The position numbers and the translations under genes are program-made. Source: a virus. Taken from it: a stretch of 55,010 nucleotides of DNA. The notes under the pieces were generated by a model that saw only the letters and a list, made by a program, of their open reading frames with translations, was not told where the DNA came from and did not search any database. The DNA lies in IMG/VR virus record IMGVR_UViG_3300042466_000463, positions 1 to 55,010 of that record. One strand, given 5' to 3'. Position 1 is the first letter of the stretch. Each line of letters opens with the position of its first letter. This document shows positions 1 through 6,858 of this stretch, piece after piece.

Positions 1-86
1 TCCCTTAAATCATTTACCTGAATCCTAGCTATAACAAGGAATACAAGTAAAACAGCCCATAATAAATACCCTGCAATTTTTTTCAT
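1..86 (-). CDS. N-terminal part of a small membrane-anchored protein, cut by the window edge
   Basis: An ATG at 86 opens a minus-strand frame that has no stop before the edge (28 complete codons). The start MKKIAGYLLWAVLLVFLVIA is a Lys-Lys-led hydrophobic segment, typical of a signal anchor. The frame continues exactly into the open frame entering at the other edge (54815-55010), giving a joined protein of about 93 residues if the sequence is circular. Function is not recognised. Confidence 0.6.
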   Translation of the reverse strand, partial: MKKIAGYLLWAVLLVFLVIARIQVNDLR

Positions 87-105
87 ATGTTATTGATTTA
101 GTTCG

Positions 106-206
106 TAGTCAGGACAGGATTCGAACCTGTATGAAGAGATTTGTTTTTGTGGTGTAAGATTCTCTTCTAACCAACAATTAGCGTCTACCAATTCCGCCAC
201 CTGACT
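106..206 (-). tRNA. tRNA-Leu-like gene with an abnormal, oversized anticodon region
   Basis: Read on the minus strand, a perfect 7-bp acceptor stem (AGTCAGG with CCTGACT, discriminator A) closes the molecule. The D arm has the Leu-type block GGCGGAATTGGTAGACGC, and the T arm is ACAGG-TTCGAAT-CCTGT. The part between the D and T arms is 50 nt and cannot be folded into a normal 5-bp stem with a 7-nt anticodon loop. Total length is 101 nt, against about 82-88 for tRNA-Leu. TTGTT/AACAA and AAGAGA/TCTCTT can pair but cross each other. The anticodon cannot be assigned. It could be a tRNA with a small insertion or a tRNA mimic. Confidence 0.6.
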
Positions 207-210
207 ATGT

Positions 211-345
211 TGGTTGTTCTGGCACAACCATAAGCCCCTCTGCATTCTTTATGGGGATTATAACTTTCGGATAGATGGAAACCCAATGTCAAGAATGCTG
301 TGTCTACCGCAGCCACGAGGATATAGCACAAGCGTTATGTCCTCC
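211..345 (-). other. Structured non-coding stretch beside the tRNA-like gene
   Basis: No convincing gene lies between 207 and 420. Three inverted repeats fall close together: TGGTTGT/ACAACCA (211-217 with 224-230), GCATTCTT/AAGAATGC (242-249 with 291-298), and a 9-bp pairing with one G-U between 317 and 344. On the minus strand this stretch lies just upstream of the tRNA-like gene, so it could be part of a precursor or a separate small RNA. No terminator T-run is seen. This is a structural observation only. Confidence 0.35.
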
Positions 346-420
346 TACTATCCCTATCTCTTATCCCTATACCTAATATGGTAATAGGCTAACATGCATA
401 GTACGTATATTACTATGACA

Positions 421-627
421 TCAAATATTATTGTCTTGGGTAACTTCATTTTCTATATTTTCTTCGTATGACATAATCTTGAATGACCTTTTGTTTAACT
501 TTAAGGCGTCATTCATAAACAGTTGGAACTTCTTGTATATGTCGTCGTTATACCATAGGTAGTGGTATAGCCTAGCCATTTCCATTTGTCTTTCTAGTGG
601 CGTTAAGTCTTGAAATTTATTTTCCAT
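421..627 (-). CDS. Small hypothetical protein (68 aa)
   Basis: A 68-residue soluble protein, rich in Met, Tyr and acidic residues, with no signal peptide or membrane segment and no recognised domain. Its start overlaps the end of the upstream 99-residue gene by 11 nt, which supports co-transcription and coupled translation. It is the last gene of the leftward run before the structured stretch and the tRNA-like gene. Confidence 0.7.
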   Translation of the reverse strand: MENKFQDLTPLERQMEMARLYHYLWYNDDIYKKFQLFMNDALKLNKRSFKIMSYEENIENEVTQDNNI

Positions 628-916
628 TGTTTTTATTTTTAATAGTGTAAGATATAATAGATATAGATAATATGTATGTCATCTTCTCATTGAATTGATA
701 ATCAGCCTCTTCTACGGTTATATGTTTTAATAATTCAGAATTTTTACCAGATAATATATTCCTCAACTCAATACAATAATCAATCTCATACTTATCAAAG
801 TAATGCTCTCTCGCAAAATCAAATACGTGATTGAAGAAATTATCTTTTACCCAATCATCATATACGTAATCAGCGTCTATCATATCCTCTTGTGGCCCAT
901 CATATAACTTACTCAT
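617..916 (-). CDS. Hypothetical acidic protein (99 aa)
   Basis: A 99-residue protein with an acidic, aromatic N-terminal half (motif DADYVYDDW) and a more hydrophobic C-terminus that looks too weak for a membrane span. No family recognised. The 40-nt gap before it holds a perfect 16-nt inverted repeat (931-946), a possible operator that recurs in the origin region. Its 3' end overlaps the next gene. Confidence 0.72.
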   Translation of the reverse strand: MSKLYDGPQEDMIDADYVYDDWVKDNFFNHVFDFAREHYFDKYEIDYCIELRNILSGKNSELLKHITVEEADYQFNEKMTYILSISIISYTIKNKNNGK

Positions 917-930
917 AAAATTAAATATTA

Positions 931-946
931 ATTGCTAAATAGCAAT
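931..946. promoter_or_regulatory. Palindrome, possible operator
   Basis: ATTGCTAAATAGCAAT is a 7+2+7 inverted repeat in the gap upstream of the 617-916 gene. The 15-mer ATTGCTAAATAGCAA occurs again, in inverse orientation, in the gene-free divergent region (8977-8991). A half-site is found near the minus-strand promoter at 54783-54790. A shared regulator-binding site is the natural reading, but the protein is unknown. Confidence 0.4.
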
Positions 947-956
947 GTTTTAAATG

Positions 957-1583
957 TTAAAATTTTCCCCATTGTTGAGCGATAGCTTTTGCTATGCCTG
1001 GAAATGTCTTACTTCTTAATGTTCTTCTTTCTGCCGCTGTCTTGGCGTTCGCTAATGCATCTGCATACCATTTAGGATGCGATTTGCCGGACTTAAATAT
1101 AGTTCGCTCACCTTTTCCTACAACATTTGTAGGCTCTAATTTTGGTAGGTTTTTGAGCCAAAGACATGTGGTCTTGGTTGCCTCATCTCCGAACATCCAT
1201 GGCTGTATGATTTGGTCAGGCTTTCTAATTAGTGTAGATATAACTGACACCGGATTCTCTATGGCTATCCTAGGTATGTTGACATGCATTAAATCACTTA
1301 CGAAACCTATTGCTAAATCTCTCTGCTTATATCTATCTCTATTAGCAGTACCGTCTTTATTATACAGCCACCTAGCACCACTTACTGAAAGGTATGTGCA
1401 TGGCGGATGAGCAATCATTAAATCCCAATCCCTATCCACAAAATTAAAAACGTCTCCTTTAAGATGCCATTCAGGATGTCCGCCACTACAATCAAGTATG
1501 TCGCATGAGTACGCCTCATGACCTAGTGCCCTAAATTCTTTTGTTATTGTTTGGCTCTCTTCACAAGCCACAAGTACTCTCAT
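957..1583 (-). CDS. DNA cytosine-methyltransferase-like protein
   Basis: A 208-residue protein that begins with a Rossmann-type start (MRVLVACEESQTITKEF) like a SAM-binding motif I. AHPPCTYLSVSG at about residues 58-69 carries the PPC catalytic-loop motif of C5-cytosine methyltransferases, and IENP at 108-111 fits the ENV-type motif. It is much shorter than a full C5 enzyme (over 300 residues) and has no obvious target-recognition domain. Such compact forms are frequent in phages. No restriction enzyme is adjacent, so it is an orphan that may modify phage DNA against host restriction. Methylation activity is inferred. Confidence 0.78.
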   Translation of the reverse strand: MRVLVACEESQTITKEFRALGHEAYSCDILDCSGGHPEWHLKGDVFNFVDRDWDLMIAHPPCTYLSVSGARWLYNKDGTANRDRYKQRDLAIGFVSDLMHVNIPRIAIENPVSVISTLIRKPDQIIQPWMFGDEATKTTCLWLKNLPKLEPTNVVGKGERTIFKSGKSHPKWYADALANAKTAAERRTLRSKTFPGIAKAIAQQWGKF

Positions 1584-1586
1584 ATA

Positions 1587-1826
1587 TTAATGTATTGTTG
1601 GTAAGACCCCATTGGAGCCGTAAAATAGTACACCACCATCATTGCCTTCATCATCCATTGATAGCATACAAGACGTTCCGTCATCTAGAAAAAAGCATAG
1701 CGACCTACTACCCCAACCCATCATCTCCATTTCTTCATCGTTAAGGTATCTAGCCTCTACTATCTTTCTTCCTACTAATACTTCTTTGGCTTTCGTGTTC
1801 CAGGTTGATACGTAATCTTTACTCAT
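1587..1826 (-). CDS. Small conserved phage-type hypothetical protein (79 aa)
   Basis: A 79-residue soluble protein with the pattern ARYLNDEEMEMMGW followed by a beta-rich half and the segment MDDEGNDGGVLFY. I recall similar small proteins from many phages, always without a known role. It sits 3 nt upstream of the methyltransferase gene, in the same run. No catalytic motif is visible. Confidence 0.75.
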   Translation of the reverse strand: MSKDYVSTWNTKAKEVLVGRKIVEARYLNDEEMEMMGWGSRSLCFFLDDGTSCMLSMDDEGNDGGVLFYGSNGVLPTIH

Positions 1827-1836
1827 GGTAATAATT

Positions 1837-2016
1837 TTATTTATTAAAAAATTCAGCCTCTACTAAATCAAATTCCCATTTGCTTTCAGGAAGCTCCCCG
1901 TTATCTTCTCTTTCATTATTGTGCCTACGAAACCATTCATCAAAGGCTTTTGGAGAGTCAACAATAGCCTCTATACTGTTATCTTCTTTGTAAATAATCG
2001 CATACATTGTTTTCAT
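1837..2016 (-). CDS. Small hypothetical protein (59 aa)
   Basis: ATG at 2016 starts a frame that ends with TAA at 1837-1839. The product begins MKTMYAIIYKEDNSIEAIV and continues as a charged alpha/beta protein with several acidic residues. It fills a 192-nt gap between two genes with 10 and 2 nt to spare, which is what is expected of a real gene in this tightly packed run. Function unknown. Confidence 0.7.
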   Translation of the reverse strand: MKTMYAIIYKEDNSIEAIVDSPKAFDEWFRRHNNEREDNGELPESKWEFDLVEAEFFNK

Positions 2017-2018
2017 AT

Positions 2019-2543
2019 CTATGAATTTTGTTTTAAGATTAGCTGTCTCATGTCAGACTTAAAATTATTCGTACTTACTATATCTTCTAATGATTCAAAT
2101 TTGCCACCATAATACATATATTCATACGACGTATCAAGTTTTGCTATACTGTTTATATTGCTATCAAAATAAATCTTATCAGATTTTTGACGGCACGATA
2201 TATCAACATGCTCAGTAGTCTCTATATAGTATCTTTTGAATTGCTTTAATGTTGTTATACGAATATTAGAAGTCCATTTTTTATATGCTACCAAATCATA
2301 TTTAACTAAATCATCATTTATCCTTTTAATATCCTTGTCTACGTTATCGAGAAATATCTTTGTGTTTATAGTATTCTGCAATTCAATCTCGCTCCTTCTA
2401 ATCTTATCTGCATTCAGTTCCTTAATGAGTGTACTTAAATCTATAAGCCCACCTTCGTATGTCTTGTAATCATCATTAATCTTATTGAACTCATTAGTGA
2501 TTTGAGTTATAATATCTTGCTGGTTTTGTGTTAATTGATTCAT
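2019..2543 (-). CDS. Hypothetical coiled-coil protein (174 aa)
   Basis: The N-terminal two thirds (about residues 1-110) are rich in Asn, Asp, Lys, Ile and Leu with heptad-like spacing, suggesting a long helix or coiled coil. The C-terminal part has many Tyr and Ser residues. No signal peptide, membrane span or recognised domain. It lies 2 nt from both neighbours. The role is unknown. Confidence 0.75.
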   Translation of the reverse strand: MNQLTQNQQDIITQITNEFNKINDDYKTYEGGLIDLSTLIKELNADKIRRSEIELQNTINTKIFLDNVDKDIKRINDDLVKYDLVAYKKWTSNIRITTLKQFKRYYIETTEHVDISCRQKSDKIYFDSNINSIAKLDTSYEYMYYGGKFESLEDIVSTNNFKSDMRQLILKQNS

Positions 2544-2545
2544 AA

Positions 2546-2821
2546 CTATTTTATTTTGTTTGTGTAAACTAATTTATCTTTATCTTCTGAATGTATTTCG
2601 CAAGTTGGCTCACCACCATTATCCTCGGGGTCCATACCTTCAAGCGTTTCATATAGATACTCCCAATCTAAATCATCATCATAACTTAGATTTTGCCGTG
2701 GGTCTGATTCTATTTGCTTGATTTTCTCCAATGCCTGCTCATAGCTTTCAGCCTCGATGCTGAACTTTAATCTTAACCATATTGTATTTTTCTCATCTTT
2801 GTAGAAGTCAAAAGTTTTCAT
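2546..2821 (-). CDS. Hypothetical acidic protein (91 aa)
   Basis: A 91-residue strongly acidic protein. The segment FSIEAESYEQALEKIKQI (about residues 20-37) has the look of a small alpha/beta fold, followed by an acidic run with DPEDNGGEP. No known family could be named. It is spaced 2 nt from both neighbours. Confidence 0.75.
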   Translation of the reverse strand: MKTFDFYKDEKNTIWLRLKFSIEAESYEQALEKIKQIESDPRQNLSYDDDLDWEYLYETLEGMDPEDNGGEPTCEIHSEDKDKLVYTNKIK

Positions 2822-2823
2822 GT

Positions 2824-3033
2824 TTATTTATTTATATTATTAGAAAATTGCATATCCATTTGCACAACTTCATTTGACACCATCCAATTAGCATTGGATA
2901 GGTCTATGTACATATAACTTGTGGCGTACTCATCAACAGATGATATATCGCCCATGTCTTCCCAGCCGACCGGTAGCTTGTACTGTTTGACAGTTTTTTC
3001 TTCGTGGTCCATTACTACTAAATAATACTGCAT
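2824..3033 (-). CDS. Small hypothetical protein (69 aa)
   Basis: A 69-residue protein that starts with a beta-strand-like stretch (MQYYLVVMDHEEKTVKQYKL) and ends Asn-rich. No motif of known function. It belongs to a row of four small genes (2546-3233 and 2019-2543) separated by only 2 nt each. Confidence 0.7.
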   Translation of the reverse strand: MQYYLVVMDHEEKTVKQYKLPVGWEDMGDISSVDEYATSYMYIDLSNANWMVSNEVVQMDMQFSNNINK

Positions 3034-3035
3034 AC

Positions 3036-3233
3036 TTAATCCGTTTTAGTGTTTTCAATTATAGAATAATATTTATCATATAGGTCATTGAATATATCCT
3101 GTGCCTCATCGGTATACTCTAACACATCTGCATTATCATCTTTATATATCTTTATAGAGTTCTCCCAATCTTGATGAAGCTTTTCACTAGCTAACTCACT
3201 AGCTAATTCTATTATGTTTATTGTTACGTTCAT
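3036..3233 (-). CDS. Small hypothetical protein (65 aa)
   Basis: A 65-residue acidic, helical-looking protein (MNVTINIIELASELASEKL, then many Asp and Tyr). No recognised domain. It lies 2 nt after the metallopeptidase gene in the direction of transcription, so it is probably on the same message. Confidence 0.68.
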   Translation of the reverse strand: MNVTINIIELASELASEKLHQDWENSIKIYKDDNADVLEYTDEAQDIFNDLYDKYYSIIENTKTD

Positions 3234-3235
3234 AA

Positions 3236-4312
3236 TTAATTTAGTTGCTTTTGATTATTAGTAATATGCTTTTGAGCCGTATACATATCGTTCTCGTATA
3301 TGTCGAAGCATGATTTACATACTATCGCATCGAAGTCTTGCAAGTATTCGGCCTCTCCTACTTTTGATATGTTATTACAATCCTCGCATAAGAACTCATC
3401 ATCTTTTAGGTATGCCTTCTTCTTTGTGTCGAGCCCTAGCCAGTTATCGTATGAATCCCAATCGTATGAGTCATACTTTTTATCATTGGCGGTAGTGCTG
3501 CTCCACTTATTGTATCCACCATATCCACCATAATATCCTGTGCCATACCCATATGACCTATCTGCCTTATGCTTGTAAGTATCAGTCATAGTAGTCATAA
3601 TCTCATACACCATGAGCATACAGTTATTGACATCATCGAATACAACAATCTCATCATCGCTATGTGGATTGTAGTAACCGCAACTCATATTAGCAACCGA
3701 TACACCAACGCCATCGAGAGCAAGTTGGTAAACATCTGTCATGCCGCCATCGGAAAACTCATAGCCATAACGCTTGATGATAGTGAGCACATCATTAGAG
3801 AAGTCGGAACTCTGCAAGTCCAAGCCAAAGATGTTATTGACAAAATCTTTGTTACCCTTCCTATCACACTGCAATATAAATCTAACATCATCGAAGAATT
3901 CTAGCATGGCATCACTACTACCAACGCAACCCACCTCCTCATCACGAAAGAATACAACCTTTACATTGTCCAGGTGTTTGAGCATAGTAAGGCACACGAA
4001 TATACCTACCTTATCATCGCCACCGCAACCACTAGGCATATTAAGCCCTCTATCGAAACCCATTGCACAATAGTCATCGTGCATAATCTTGAACCTATCT
4101 TGCGGTATAATCTTGTGCACTGTATCCATGTGAGAAACTATGCATGGGTATGAATCTGCCACACCTTTTGATGCATAGATATTTCCGTTATCCATAACGT
4201 AATCTATATTCATTTCATCAAGTCTATCCATGATGAAGTTCTCCATGTCAACAGAGTTGTAAGTTTCTGACTGAACGGATAGTATGTCTATTAGTAGTTG
4301 CTTGTTAAACAT
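3236..4312 (-). CDS. M20/M28-type metallopeptidase fused to a C-terminal zinc ribbon
   Basis: A 358-residue protein with the full metal-ligand set of co-catalytic di-zinc peptidases of the M20/M28/M42 type. SHMDTVH gives His61 and Asp63; GGDDKVG gives Asp99 as the bridging ligand. RDEEVGCVGS gives the catalytic Glu125/Glu126, LQCDRKGN gives Asp150, and NPHSDDE gives His217. A Gly/Tyr-rich linker (about 253-270) leads to a C-terminal zinc ribbon with Cys309-x2-Cys312 and Cys332-x2-Cys335. The gene overlaps the 3' end of the upstream 544-residue gene by 8 nt. It is cytoplasmic, as there is no signal peptide. Substrate unknown: it may be a peptidase or a deacylase of small molecules. The fusion is unusual for a phage. 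Confidence 0.82.
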   Translation of the reverse strand: MFNKQLLIDILSVQSETYNSVDMENFIMDRLDEMNIDYVMDNGNIYASKGVADSYPCIVSHMDTVHKIIPQDRFKIMHDDYCAMGFDRGLNMPSGCGGDDKVGIFVCLTMLKHLDNVKVVFFRDEEVGCVGSSDAMLEFFDDVRFILQCDRKGNKDFVNNIFGLDLQSSDFSNDVLTIIKRYGYEFSDGGMTDVYQLALDGVGVSVANMSCGYYNPHSDDEIVVFDDVNNCMLMVYEIMTTMTDTYKHKADRSYGYGTGYYGGYGGYNKWSSTTANDKKYDSYDWDSYDNWLGLDTKKKAYLKDDEFLCEDCNNISKVGEAEYLQDFDAIVCKSCFDIYENDMYTAQKHITNNQKQLN

Positions 4313-5939
4313 TTTCTTCTTCTTTTAATTGTTCTAAATATTCTTCAACGAAATCATTGTGTACCCAAACATATACCTCAACCTCTGTCATGCTCTCTCT
4401 GTGATACGTGCGGCCAGTATGAGCACACTCTTCTGCATCATCTTCGTGAATAGTATCTCCGTCATATGTTTCTTCTGTATCATCTACCCTGAAATACTCT
4501 CCTCTCGAATCAACATACACAATACTATCCGAACCTTCTGCATAATAGTCGAAGCCTACATTAATAGCATCTCTCTCTAATATCCTATATCCGTCTGCTG
4601 ACATTACCGTGTTGTCTATATGCGTAGTGCCACTCCAACTTACTTCATCAGTGCAATAGGATAAATAAACCGAATCCTCTTCACAAATAGTACGGTCGTC
4701 TAATTCATCGTACACGCCATTCTCTTCATAACCTCCGTCAGTACATCTTAATGTATGGGTATAGTCATAATCTCTATTAGATAATAACTTGTTGTTTTGA
4801 TTAAGGTACATCATCGTGTCCATGTACGGATACTCCGAGAAGTCAGCATCGTGTAACTTTACAACAGCCTCCCAATCGCTACAACTACCACCGGCATACA
4901 TATCGAACTCGTGATGATGGCATGACTGCTGGGACTTGTAATAGTAATCATTATCAATAGCCCACTTGACAAACACTTGCCTAACTCTGTCAGGAGAATA
5001 GATAGTATCCATTGCCTTCCTACCATTAGTACACTCCCATAACAAAGCCCTGCCTACAATCTTACCAAACGTATCTTTGGCTACTAACATCTTGATATTG
5101 TTTTCTACATATATGTCAAAGTAATCCTGACACGAGCCATACCGCATACACGAGCCCCATAAGTTACTGCCGCTATCTGCAAGTTCGCTGTAATTATTCT
5201 CATGATACCCCTTGCGTATGTCTTCGCCTGACAATACCTCTATGGATAGCGTTCTACCTTCTCCGTCTTCATCGCCATTGATACCTATGTATGACCTTAC
5301 CATATTACCGAACTGCTCGAAGTCCTTATCTGTCAGCGTAATCTTATGATACAACTCATCTCTTATCTCATCATCTTCATGTAGTATTTTTCTAGCTATC
5401 TTGCCTGGCTTCATCTCTTGTCTACCTTCACGTGCCCATCTGCCGCTATCATTAACAACGTGCGGCTTACCCTTTGGCAGATAAGAAAACATCTCTCCAC
5501 GCATAGTTACATAGTCGCAAAATAAATTCTTGTCAGAATAGTTAAGCATTAAGCTGGCTACTATACTATGATTCTCCAACTCCCTTAACATAAAGCGTGT
5601 TGATTCGCTGAATGTAACGAGCCTCTTCTCTCTAATCCTATACAACTCACGAACCCTAGCACGCTTATCCTCTTCCTTCTGCTCTTCGATAATCTCTTGA
5701 ATACGTTGAGCGTGCCTATGCTCTTCCGTATACTTATCATACAGTTCATTCCAATACTCGTGACCTTGTGGGGTATGACTCCAACGCATAGTCATAGTAA
5801 TAGCTTGGGCCATTGATATGAATGTATCGCTCTCTTCATATATATTAGAATGAGAGCATCTACCACTACTTACATTTTCCAGGGCCTGAGTCCTATACGG
5901 CTCAGGTAGTTCATTGAACCATTCTACATAAGTCTTCAT
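4305..5939 (-). CDS. Large phage hypothetical protein of the SCMRY-motif type (544 aa)
   Basis: The N-terminal part (about 1-110) is helical and charged. The centre (about 215-335) has the pattern GSNLWGSCMRYGSC followed by FDIYVEN, GRALLWEC and WAIDNDYYYKS. I recall this pattern from many environmental phages as an uncharacterised family, loosely like PcfJ. The C-terminal third carries repeated Cys/Asp units (ICEEDSVYLSYC, ECAHTGRTYHRES), which may bind metal or be degenerate treble-clef elements. Its end overlaps the metallopeptidase gene by 8 nt, so the two are translated together. Function unknown. Confidence 0.75.
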   Translation of the reverse strand: MKTYVEWFNELPEPYRTQALENVSSGRCSHSNIYEESDTFISMAQAITMTMRWSHTPQGHEYWNELYDKYTEEHRHAQRIQEIIEEQKEEDKRARVRELYRIREKRLVTFSESTRFMLRELENHSIVASLMLNYSDKNLFCDYVTMRGEMFSYLPKGKPHVVNDSGRWAREGRQEMKPGKIARKILHEDDEIRDELYHKITLTDKDFEQFGNMVRSYIGINGDEDGEGRTLSIEVLSGEDIRKGYHENNYSELADSGSNLWGSCMRYGSCQDYFDIYVENNIKMLVAKDTFGKIVGRALLWECTNGRKAMDTIYSPDRVRQVFVKWAIDNDYYYKSQQSCHHHEFDMYAGGSCSDWEAVVKLHDADFSEYPYMDTMMYLNQNNKLLSNRDYDYTHTLRCTDGGYEENGVYDELDDRTICEEDSVYLSYCTDEVSWSGTTHIDNTVMSADGYRILERDAINVGFDYYAEGSDSIVYVDSRGEYFRVDDTEETYDGDTIHEDDAEECAHTGRTYHRESMTEVEVYVWVHNDFVEEYLEQLKEEENV

Positions 5940-5973
5940 AACATTTGATTTATAGGTTTAGAAATTTAAGTGA

Positions 5974-6312
5974 TTAATTTATTGTTACATCGGTAGGAAG
6001 TTCAGGATATTTGTAATCCTCCCACCACTCCGCACCGTCATACTCTCTTCTATCTAACCAAACTCCATTTGTTAGCCACACTACACCAAACAAACCCTGA
6101 ATACCGTATCCATTTTGATATTCAAAATCAAGCTTGGATAAGAAGAAATCAAACTCTTCATCTATATAACCCTGTTTTAATTCAAAGCGTTCTTCTCCAA
6201 GGCTTACACTGGCAGCACTACCAAAGTAAATACTAGCACATAATACTTCTGCATTATGTTTCTTCTTAACATCGTTTAGCACTTCCAATAACTCTTCCTT
6301 TGCATTTATCAT
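5974..6312 (-). CDS. Hypothetical protein (112 aa)
   Basis: A 112-residue soluble alpha/beta protein with many aromatic residues near the C-terminus (YDGAEWWEDYKYPELP). No known domain. Its leader just before the ATG is a 23-nt exact copy of the leader before the next upstream gene (6625-6647), and the gene downstream (start 5939) carries a diverged copy. Confidence 0.72.
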   Translation of the reverse strand: MINAKEELLEVLNDVKKKHNAEVLCASIYFGSAASVSLGEERFELKQGYIDEEFDFFLSKLDFEYQNGYGIQGLFGVVWLTNGVWLDRREYDGAEWWEDYKYPELPTDVTIN

Positions 6313-6332
6313 AGCTTTTTATTTAGAGGTTT
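6310..6332 (-). repeat. Repeated gene leader, copy 1
   Basis: This 23-nt stretch includes the start codon complement (6310-6312) and is identical to 6625-6647 before the neighbouring gene. A diverged third copy lies at 5937-5968. On the coding strand the leader is pyrimidine- and A-rich and ends AAAGCT before ATG. AAGCT-ATG also precedes the starts at 6855 and 53740. It probably helps translation initiation in a host that does not rely on Shine-Dalgarno sequences. Confidence 0.55.
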
Positions 6333-6627
6333 TAGATTTTAATTTACTTGAATACAATCTTCCGTCTACCATGTCTTCTTTATTAATTCCGTTAGCGAGT
6401 TCCAATCCTTTCTTGTATCTATCTATCTCTTCATTAAGCTCATTTACTACAAACTCCTTAGCCTCCTCAAAACTTCTCAGGTACTTGCAATCGTCTTCGT
6501 AATAATCTAAATCAAACTTATATTCATCCTCATCTTTTATATGCACTTCTATTATTGCATATTTTAGTTTATCGTAACTTCCATAATCTTCATTAAAGGT
6601 TACTTCGTATGCTAATACTTTTTTCAT
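6319..6627 (-). CDS. Hypothetical protein (102 aa)
   Basis: A 102-residue acidic N-terminal half (DEDEYKFDLDYYEDDCKYL) and basic C-terminus. It may have a small beta-alpha fold like phage proteins that mimic DNA charge, but that is a guess. It shares the repeated leader with the 5974-6312 gene and lies 6 nt upstream of it. Confidence 0.7.
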   Translation of the reverse strand: MKKVLAYEVTFNEDYGSYDKLKYAIIEVHIKDEDEYKFDLDYYEDDCKYLRSFEEAKEFVVNELNEEIDRYKKGLELANGINKEDMVDGRLYSSKLKSKTSK

Positions 6628-6647
6628 AGCTTTTTATTTAGAGGTTT
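6625..6647 (-). repeat. Repeated gene leader, copy 2
   Basis: Exact copy of the 23-nt leader at 6310-6332, placed at the start of the 6319-6627 gene. The copies are 315 nt apart, in step with the gene starts, so they mark initiation regions and are not random repeats. Confidence 0.55.
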
Positions 6648-6742
6648 AGAAATTTATCCGTGTATCCCGTTTCGCTTTTTCTTGCGTCTCTTACTATCAG
6701 TATGGCAAACACTACTGACATGATGGGTATTACTACTAGCAT
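6638..6742 (-). CDS. Tiny membrane protein (34 aa)
   Basis: ATG at 6742, TAA at 6638-6640. The product MLVVIPIMSVVFAILIVRDA and a charged tail form one membrane span with a positively charged end. Its ATG overlaps the stop of the upstream 39-residue gene, a layout of coupled translation. It resembles tiny phage membrane proteins (holin-like or superinfection-exclusion type), but no family can be named. Confidence 0.5.
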   Translation of the reverse strand: MLVVIPIMSVVFAILIVRDARKSETGYTDKFLNL

Positions 6743-6855
6743 GTTACTTTCTTTTTAGTGAATAAAGATTTTACCGCAGCGCCTACAATGAACAGACCTA
6801 ACCCAATAAATAAAGTAAACAGCGTATCGTGTACGATGTGCAATAGATTTGACAT
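6736..6855 (-). CDS. Tiny membrane protein (39 aa)
   Basis: ATG at 6855, TAG at 6736-6738. The product MSNLLHIVHDTLFTLFIGLG has one hydrophobic span (about 11-28) and a Lys-rich end (FTKKKVTC). It overlaps the next 34-residue membrane protein by 7 nt. It starts with the AAGCT-ATG context shared with other genes of this block. Unknown role at the inner membrane. Confidence 0.5.
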   Translation of the reverse strand: MSNLLHIVHDTLFTLFIGLGLFIVGAAVKSLFTKKKVTC

Positions 6856-6858
6856 AGC

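Noticed and set aside
994-1410. 138-residue plus-strand open frame over the methyltransferase gene
   Set aside because: The minus-strand frame has clear methyltransferase motifs and fits the gene row; the plus frame has none.
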